From Deltaproteobacteria bacterium (GTDB lineage Bacteria > Myxococcota > B64-G9), in assembly GCA_030591745.1 (NCBI GenBank), contig JAUVAM010000211.1:1-6784 (forward strand): a stretch of 6,784 bases of DNA, in the 5' to 3' direction. Below the pieces are notes generated by a model that worked only from the letters and a program-made list of their open reading frames with translations, ran no database searches and had not been told where the DNA came from. Within the stretch, counting starts at the first letter, position 1. Each line of letters starts with the position of its first letter. Below, one piece after another: positions 1 through 6,100 of the stretch. The position numbers were made by a program, and so were the translations under genes.

Positions 1-362
1 AGCTTTACTGCGCCAATCCCTGCATCAGCGACGTGGACTGCGATCCGGACTTCTGGTGCGTGTCCGAAGTGGACGTGGGCACCGAATGGACCACCGACAA
101 CCGCTATGCCCGCTGGGTCTGCATGCCCGAAGAATACTACGTGGGCAAGCTGGCGGTCTGGGGCAGCGCTTACGACTGCAGCCCGGGCCTGGGTGATGAA
201 TGCCCCAGTGACATGACCTGCCTCATCGACGACACTTATTACGATGAAGAGTACTTCTGCTCGGATGAATGCTTCACCGATGACGAATGCATGACCGACT
301 GCTGCTACTACGTGGGCGACGACGAAGCCTACTGCGCGCCGTTCTACCCATACTGCGACTAG
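1..362 (+). CDS. Cysteine-rich acidic exported protein, C-terminal end (5' partial)
   Basis: The reading frame is open from the left edge (first full codon at base 3) to TAG at 360-362, giving 119 residues. The true start, and any signal peptide, lie outside the window. The fragment is very rich in Cys, Asp, Glu and Tyr. Near its start the cysteines follow C-x3-C-x5-C-x5-C (codons at 9, 21, 39 and 57). Near its end they follow C-x3-C-x5-C-x3-C-C, ending in a Cys-Asp C-terminus. Such evenly spaced cysteines in an acidic background fit a disulphide-bonded protein outside the cytoplasm, and resemble the small cysteine-rich modules common in Myxococcota lipoproteins. I do not recognise a named family and assign no function. 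A GTG at 33 could be mistaken for a start, but the same cysteine pattern continues upstream of it, so it is internal. A strong terminator follows 21 bases after the stop, so this is the last gene of its transcript. Confidence 0.8.
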   Translation, partial: LYCANPCISDVDCDPDFWCVSEVDVGTEWTTDNRYARWVCMPEEYYVGKLAVWGSAYDCSPGLGDECPSDMTCLIDDTYYDEEYFCSDECFTDDECMTDCCYYVGDDEAYCAPFYPYCD

Positions 363-383
363 ACGTAGCTTTAGAAAGAATCC

Positions 384-416
384 ACGGCCGGGCCATGTTG
401 CCCGGCCGTTTTTTTT
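384..416 (+). terminator. Rho-independent terminator after the cysteine-rich gene
   Basis: A perfect 10-bp GC-rich stem pairs 384-393 with 400-409 around a six-base loop (394-399). The stem's last base begins an unbroken run of eight T (409-416). It begins 21 bases after the stop of the first gene, the normal place for an intrinsic terminator. Confidence 0.93.
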
Positions 417-435
417 CTCTTCCCGTGATGCAAAT

Positions 436-440
436 GAGGT
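436..440 (+). promoter_or_regulatory. Ribosome-binding site of the MFS gene
   Basis: The sequence GAGGT stands seven bases before GTG at 448. This supports GTG 448 over the in-frame GTG at 454 as the start codon. Confidence 0.75.
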
Positions 441-447
441 CGACATC

Positions 448-1776
448 GTGACCGTGGCATCCACGCGCGACAGGCTGATGCTGTTCCAGTTTTGTCTTTA
501 CGGATTCTTAAAAAACCAGCAGTACTTCGAGCCCTTTTTTCTCTTGGCGCTTTTACAAAAATTCGAAGCGCAAGGGGCAACCCTGGCGCTGACCTGGGTG
601 GGGCTTTTGTACGGCTTCCGCGACATCTGCCTGAACTTGTTGGAGGTGCCCTCCGGGGCCATCGCCGACGTGCTGGGCAGGCGGCGATCGATGATCGCGG
701 GTTTCGTCGCGTACATCGGCTCCTTCCTGATCTTCGGCTTCTGCGAAGACACCTGGACCTTGTTCGTGGCGATGTTCCTGTTCTCGACAGGGCAGGCCTT
801 CCGCACGGGAACGCACAAGTCGATGATCTTCGAATGGTTGAACCGTTTGGGTCGGACGGATGAAAAGACGGCTATCTACGGCTACACGCGCTCCTGGTCG
901 AAGCTCGGCTCGGCCCTCAGCGCCCTCATCGCGGCGGCTCTGGTATTCACGACAGGCAACTACTCGGCGATCTTCTTGGTCTGCGTGGGCCCCTATCTTC
1001 TGAACGTGATCAACTTCATGTTCTACCCCTCCTATCTGGACGGCAAGCCGGAAGCCGGGCGATCGCTTGGCGAGGTCTTCCGCACCTTGGGTCGCTCCAT
1101 CCAGCACAGCCTCACTCCGGGTCCGTTGCGACGCCTGCTCTTCGAATCGATGGGCTTCGAGGGACTATACCGTGCCAGCAAGGACTATTTGCAGTTGATC
1201 GTCCAGGTCGCGGCGATTGGCCTGTTGCTGCCGCACCTGATCGAATGGTTGCAGCAAACCCGTCCCGGGGCCGACCCCAAGTTGCTGGCCACCACCGTGG
1301 CGATCGGGCCGGTGTACTTCCTGGTTTTCGTGGCCAGCAGCATCGCCAGCCGAAAAGCCAAGAACCTCGTGCAGGCCGCCGGCAGCGAAAGCGGCGCGGG
1401 CCGTAGACTGTGGATCGGCAATCTGGCGGTGTTCTCTCTGCTGGGATTCGCCGTGATGACCGGCTGGTTCTGGCTGGCCGTTCTGGCCTTCTTGGCCCTG
1501 GCCATATTGGAAAACCTCTGGCGGCCCATCCTCGTCTCCCGCATAGCCGACTGCACGGACAGCCGCGAGCAAGCGACAATCCTCAGCGTCGAAAGCCAAG
1601 CCAAAAGCCTCTTCGCCGCCTTCGTAGCCCCCATTCTGGGCTTCGCAATCGACATGCTGCGCCAGCACTCCAACTCAACCGAGTACAATTACCTCCCCCT
1701 GGCTCTCTTCGGCATCGCGATCTCCCTCGTCATGCTTCTGACAGGCCGGCGCAAACGTCGCCATCTCATGGATTAG
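448..1776 (+). CDS. Major facilitator superfamily (MFS) transporter
   Basis: The product is a 442-residue, strongly hydrophobic protein of the usual MFS length. About twelve membrane helices can be traced, roughly at residues 12-36, 46-66, 80-98, 102-122, 150-168, 172-194, 246-266, 282-302, 322-340, 341-358, 384-404 and 414-432. The MFS signature loop after helix 2 (motif A, G-x-x-x-D-x-x-G-R-R) is clear: G70, D74, G77, R78, R79, R80, preceded by Glu-Val-Pro-Ser. A charged central loop at about 197-245 divides the two six-helix halves, and the tail ends in a basic Arg/Lys cluster (434-438). The protein would act as an inner-membrane secondary transporter; its substrate and direction cannot be read from the sequence. 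The 'EVPSGAIAD' style and the late 'Arg-Glu-Gln-Ala-Thr' stretch (373-377) resemble uncharacterised MFS proteins often annotated as putative efflux carriers. It lies 28 bases upstream of the M48 protease gene, so co-transcription is likely. Confidence 0.9.
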   Translation: MTVASTRDRLMLFQFCLYGFLKNQQYFEPFFLLALLQKFEAQGATLALTWVGLLYGFRDICLNLLEVPSGAIADVLGRRRSMIAGFVAYIGSFLIFGFCEDTWTLFVAMFLFSTGQAFRTGTHKSMIFEWLNRLGRTDEKTAIYGYTRSWSKLGSALSALIAAALVFTTGNYSAIFLVCVGPYLLNVINFMFYPSYLDGKPEAGRSLGEVFRTLGRSIQHSLTPGPLRRLLFESMGFEGLYRASKDYLQLIVQVAAIGLLLPHLIEWLQQTRPGADPKLLATTVAIGPVYFLVFVASSIASRKAKNLVQAAGSESGAGRRLWIGNLAVFSLLGFAVMTGWFWLAVLAFLALAILENLWRPILVSRIADCTDSREQATILSVESQAKSLFAAFVAPILGFAIDMLRQHSNSTEYNYLPLALFGIAISLVMLLTGRRKRRHLMD

Positions 1777-1804
1777 CTGACAGATTGGTGATAGACCCCC
1801 GACT

Positions 1805-3058
1805 ATGAATCCTTACCTCGTATTTGTGATCTCGGTTCTTTTGGCATCGGCTCTGCTGGAGACGCTGGTGGCCTGGCTGAACTTGAAGGCCTCTTCCGAC
1901 GAATTGCCCGAGGCCTTTGCCGAGGTCTTCGATGCCGAACGCTATGCCCAATCGCAGGCTTATTTGCGGGCTCGAACCCGATTCGGTTTTATCGCCGACG
2001 GGATCGAGACCCCTGCCCTTTTGGCTTTCATTCTCCTTGGCGGTTTTGGCCTGATCGATGCTTGGGCGCGCTCCTTGGGTTTTTCATCCATTCCCACCGG
2101 CCTCATCTTCGCGGGCGTCTTAGTCGGCGGCGGGAGCATCTTGGGTTTGCCTTTCTCCGTGTACCGCACCTTCCGCATCGAGGCTCAGTTTGGCTTCAAC
2201 CGCACCACCCCAAAAACCTTCGTGTTGGATCTGCTTAAGGGCCTTGTCTTGACTGCTATTCTGGGCGGACCCCTTTTGGCCGGGGTGCTTTGGATTTTCG
2301 ATTGGCTGGGTCCCTGGGCTTGGCTCTGTGCATGGGGTCTGATCACGGTCGTCCAATGGGTGATGGGGTTTTTGGCGCCCGTCCTCATCATGCCCTTGTT
2401 TTCCAAGTTCACACCCATCGAAGAAGGCAGCCTCAAAGACGGCATCGAGTCTTTGGCCCGGGCGCAGGATTTCAAACTCAAGGGCGTGTTCACCATGGAC
2501 GGCTCCAAACGCTCGGCCAAGGCCAACGCGTTTTTTACGGGATTCGGTCGTTTTCGACGCGTGGTGCTTTACGACACCCTCATCGAAAAGCACACCGAGC
2601 CTGAGATCCTGGGCGTGCTGGCCCACGAATTCGGACACTTCAAGAAAAAGCACATCTTGACCGGCCAGATCCTGGGCACCTTGACGACCGGTCTCATGTT
2701 CTACCTTTTGAACTTGTTTTTGAATGACGCTCGATTGACCCAGGCCTTCGGTATCGCCGATGCTTCGATTTATGCGAGCCTGGTGGTCTTCGGCTTTGTT
2801 TTCGCGCCGGTGAGTTTGCTCCTGGGCGTGGCCACCGCCGCCCTGTCACGCCATCACGAAAGGCAGGCCGACGATTTCGCGGCGAAGGCCACCGGCCAAC
2901 CCGCCGACTTGGCGGCCGCATTAAAACGGCTTAGCGCCGACAACCTGAGCAACCTCACGCCCCACAGATTGGAGGTCATCTTGCATCACGGCCACCCACC
3001 TGTTTTGGAGCGGGTGGAGCGCCTTCAAGCCATGGCGGCAAAAGCCCCAGCAACCTGA
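1805..3058 (+). CDS. Membrane zinc metalloprotease, M48A family (Ste24 / CAAX prenyl protease 1 type)
   Basis: The product has 417 residues, close to eukaryotic Ste24 proteins (about 450-475). The zinc site is complete: H274-E275-F276-G277-H278 (HExxH, two zinc ligands and the catalytic Glu), and E352 as third ligand in an E-x-x-x-D motif with D356 ('SRHHERQAD'). Other Ste24 hallmarks are an N-terminal membrane domain (helices at about 3-25, 68-88, 97-118, 143-165, 170-195), a 'FGFN' motif at 129-132, the 'DGSKRSAKANAFF' stretch at 232-244, helices after the HExxH at about 285-307 and 322-345, and a C-terminal 'HPPVLERVERL' at 397-407. In eukaryotes the family cleaves prenylated CAAX proteins. 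Bacteria generally lack these, so a role in membrane-protein proteolysis or quality control, as for the related HtpX, is the likelier inference; the substrate is unknown. ATG 1805 is chosen because it begins just before the first helix. No good ribosome-binding site precedes it, which fits coupling to the transporter 28 bases upstream. Confidence 0.93.
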   Translation: MNPYLVFVISVLLASALLETLVAWLNLKASSDELPEAFAEVFDAERYAQSQAYLRARTRFGFIADGIETPALLAFILLGGFGLIDAWARSLGFSSIPTGLIFAGVLVGGGSILGLPFSVYRTFRIEAQFGFNRTTPKTFVLDLLKGLVLTAILGGPLLAGVLWIFDWLGPWAWLCAWGLITVVQWVMGFLAPVLIMPLFSKFTPIEEGSLKDGIESLARAQDFKLKGVFTMDGSKRSAKANAFFTGFGRFRRVVLYDTLIEKHTEPEILGVLAHEFGHFKKKHILTGQILGTLTTGLMFYLLNLFLNDARLTQAFGIADASIYASLVVFGFVFAPVSLLLGVATAALSRHHERQADDFAAKATGQPADLAAALKRLSADNLSNLTPHRLEVILHHGHPPVLERVERLQAMAAKAPAT

Positions 3059-3121
3059 GTCCAATCGATTTCGCCCTGTTCAGCGCTGCATAGACTTGAT
3101 AGGATGGCAACACCTCGCTGC

Positions 3122-3128
3122 AAAGGAG
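3122..3128 (+). promoter_or_regulatory. Strong ribosome-binding site of the large lipoprotein gene
   Basis: AAAGGAG ends eight bases before ATG 3137. It fixes the start of the lipoprotein, which also begins with a proper signal peptide. The rest of the 78-base gap (3059-3136) shows no terminator hairpin and no convincing promoter, so transcription may read through from the protease gene. Confidence 0.85.
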
Positions 3129-3136
3129 TTGTCGCC

Positions 3137-6100
3137 ATGCAGAGCCCTTTTTCCAGGTCCATATTCTTTCTTTTTGTCATCCTGGCGCTTACAGCCTTTT
3201 TGGCCTCTTGCGGTGGTGACACCCCTTCCAACGAAGACGCCGGACCCATCACCTGTCAGTCCGACTCAGAATGTCCGGTGGGCTCTTTTTGCTACGGCGG
3301 CATCTGCACCAACATGGCCGACGGCGGGCCCGAATGCATCTATAACATCGACTGCCTTGAGGGATATGAATGCCGCAACGGCTCTTGCGTGGATATCATC
3401 AACGAAGATGGGGGCACGGACGGCGGTGATGGCGGCGACGTGGACCCGGGCGAACCCGACATCGAGGTCGTTCCCCTGTTTTTGGACTTCGGCAACCCGC
3501 GCATCGGCCAAACCCTCAGCCAACAAGTAAGTGTACACAACCGGGGCACGGCCCCTCTGCTCGTTTACGAAGTGCGCTTTGAAAACAACACCAGCGAAGA
3601 ATTCACGGCAGAGCCCTTGGGCGCATGGAACGCCAGCATCGAGCCGGGCGCGGCCCGTGCCATCGACGTGCATTACACGCCCATCGACGGCCGGGTGGAT
3701 GAAGGTGCCCTCCTCATTGTTTCCAACGATCCGGACCAGGCCTTGCTGCGACTTGGCGTGGCCAGCTCCTTCAAGGGTTCTTCCGAATTGAAGCTCACGG
3801 AAAGCCCCCTCGATGAAGGCGAAGACCTTCAAGCCTTGGACTTCGGCCAGGTCAGCGTGGGCGGCGGTGCCGAACAAATCCTGGTCATCACAAACGCAGG
3901 CAGCGGCGACGCAGTGTTGACGATTGAAGACGTGCGCATCGAGCCATTTAGCAACACGCACTACCGTGTCGAGATCCAGCCCGCCCCACCCGCTTTCTTG
4001 AGCCCATACATTGGCGCGTGCTTCGAAGACTTAGACTGCGGCGAGGCCATGTTTTGCACGGACAGCCTCTGTGTTGACGCCGACGGCAACCTCCAAAACG
4101 CCGTGGCCATCACGGTGTATTTCGAGCCCGGCCTGCCGGGGGACCTGCAAGCCAACCTGGTCATCACCAACGACGAACAAGACTCGGCGGCAGACGGTGA
4201 CGAGCGCCTGCGCATCGTCCCCCTGAGCGGCGAGGGCATTCAGCCGGGCATCCAGGTCAACCCCGACCCGCTGGACTTCGGCGATCGCTTCGTGGGCGAG
4301 CAGGCCAGTCTGGGTCTCACCCTGACCAACGTGGGCGGCGAGACCCTGAGCGTGACCTCCGCGGCCTTGGAAGACGGCAGCGGCCCCTTCTCCCTGGACA
4401 CCGGCGGACAGAGCAGCTGGGACATCGCGCCTGGCGGCGAGGTGCTTTTCAGCCTGGCCTATGCCCCGGAGGCAGCCGGCGACCATGCGGACGGCCTGAT
4501 CCTCGAATCCACGGACCCGGATCACCCCAGCATCCGCATCGACGTAACAGGGCATGCCTACGCCCCGCCCGTCATCGACCTGGCACCCGCGACCCTTGAG
4601 TTCGGCGAGGTGCAGTTGGGCGCCGAATCCACCTTGAGCGTGACCATCTCAAACACCGGCGCCAATGATCTGGACATTCAGAGTCTGGAGATGGCCGCCG
4701 GCAGCGCCGCGGCCTTCAGCCTGGTGAAACAAGCCCTGCCCCCCATCCCGGCGGGGGATAGCAGCATCCTGCAAGTGCGCTACGCACCCAACTCCGGCGT
4801 CGGCGGGGAAAACGGACGTGTCGAACTCGCAAGCAACGATCCCATCACGCCCTTGAGCGAAATCACCTTACACGGCATCGCCAGCGATCCGCAGGTCCAG
4901 GTGGATCCCATGAGCATCGACTTCGGGGCCATCTACCACGGCTATCGGGCCGGGCCCGAAGTCATCGTGGTACGCAACGTAGGTTACGGCAGCTTGACGG
5001 TGCATGGGGTGGGTCTGACCGCCGGTTCGAGCTTGGACTTCGAACTTGAAAACTTGCCCGCCGGCGATACGCCGTTGCAACCCGGCGAATCCCTGATCGT
5101 GGACCTATACTTTACGCCCACGGGCGAAGGCGACAAGGTAGGCACGGTGCAAGTAACCCACAACGACCGAGATCAAAGCACGCTGGAAGTGGGCATCACG
5201 GGCTCCAGTTCACCCTGCCCCGAGGGTTTTTGGGATGTGGACGGCGAGGCCTGGAACGGCTGTGAATACGAATGCGACTATCAAAGCGATGAGCTATGCG
5301 ATGGAGACGACAACGACTGCAACGGCACGCCCGACGACGGCCTGACCACCCAGAACTGCGAAATCAACAACGGCTACGGCACTTGCACAGGCATCGAGAC
5401 CTGCGCCGGAGCCCAGGGCTGGATCAACTGCGATGCGGACGTACCCGCCCAGGAGATCTGCAACGGCGAAGACGAAGACTGCGACGGACTGGTGGATTCC
5501 GACGACGACAGCCTGGAACTCCCGCTCTGCGAAAAGGTTCAGGGCGTCTGCGCCGGCACCCGACATGAAGCCGGGCGCTGCAACGGCACGGACTGGGATG
5601 CCTGTGGCCAAGCGGAATACGGCCCCAATTGGCTACCCGATGGGCAAGAACGCTGCGATGGCATAGACAACGACTGCGACGGACTGACAGACGAAGCAAG
5701 CGACCTGATCCTGACCGCATGCGAAAACCAGGTGGGCGCTTGTGCCGGTGCCATGCACACGGCCAATCTCTGCCAGAACGGTGCGTGGCAAGGTTGCGAG
5801 CAGACCAACTACGAACTCATGGATCATTTCGGGCCTGAGATCTGTGACATGCATGACAACGACTGCAACGGCGCGACCGATTCCGCGGACGAGGGTTTGC
5901 AGCTGCAAGCCTGTGAGTTCAACGTCGGGGTTTGTCAGGACAAGATTCACAGTCGCAACCAATGCCTGGACGGCTCCTGGCTTGCCTGTGGAGCCGCACA
6001 ATACGGCCCTGCCTGGGGAGAAGAAATCTGCGACGACCTGGACAACGACTGCGACACACATGTGGACGGGGATGACGGAGACCTGGTGCTGGGTCTGTGT

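Noticed and set aside
33..362. A complete 109-residue gene starting at GTG 33
   Set aside because: The frame stays open to the left edge, and the cysteine pattern (codons at 9 and 21) continues upstream, so GTG 33 is an internal Val.
3059..3136. Promoter or terminator between the protease and lipoprotein genes
   Set aside because: TTGATA at 3095-3100 resembles a -35 box, but the matching -10 position would fall on the ribosome-binding site and is poor. The 8-base palindrome at 3081-3088 has no loop and no T run.
3266..3961. Long open frame on the - strand
   Set aside because: It lies wholly antisense to the lipoprotein, whose + strand frame has a strong ribosome-binding site, signal peptide and recognisable domains. 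The antisense product has no recognisable features.
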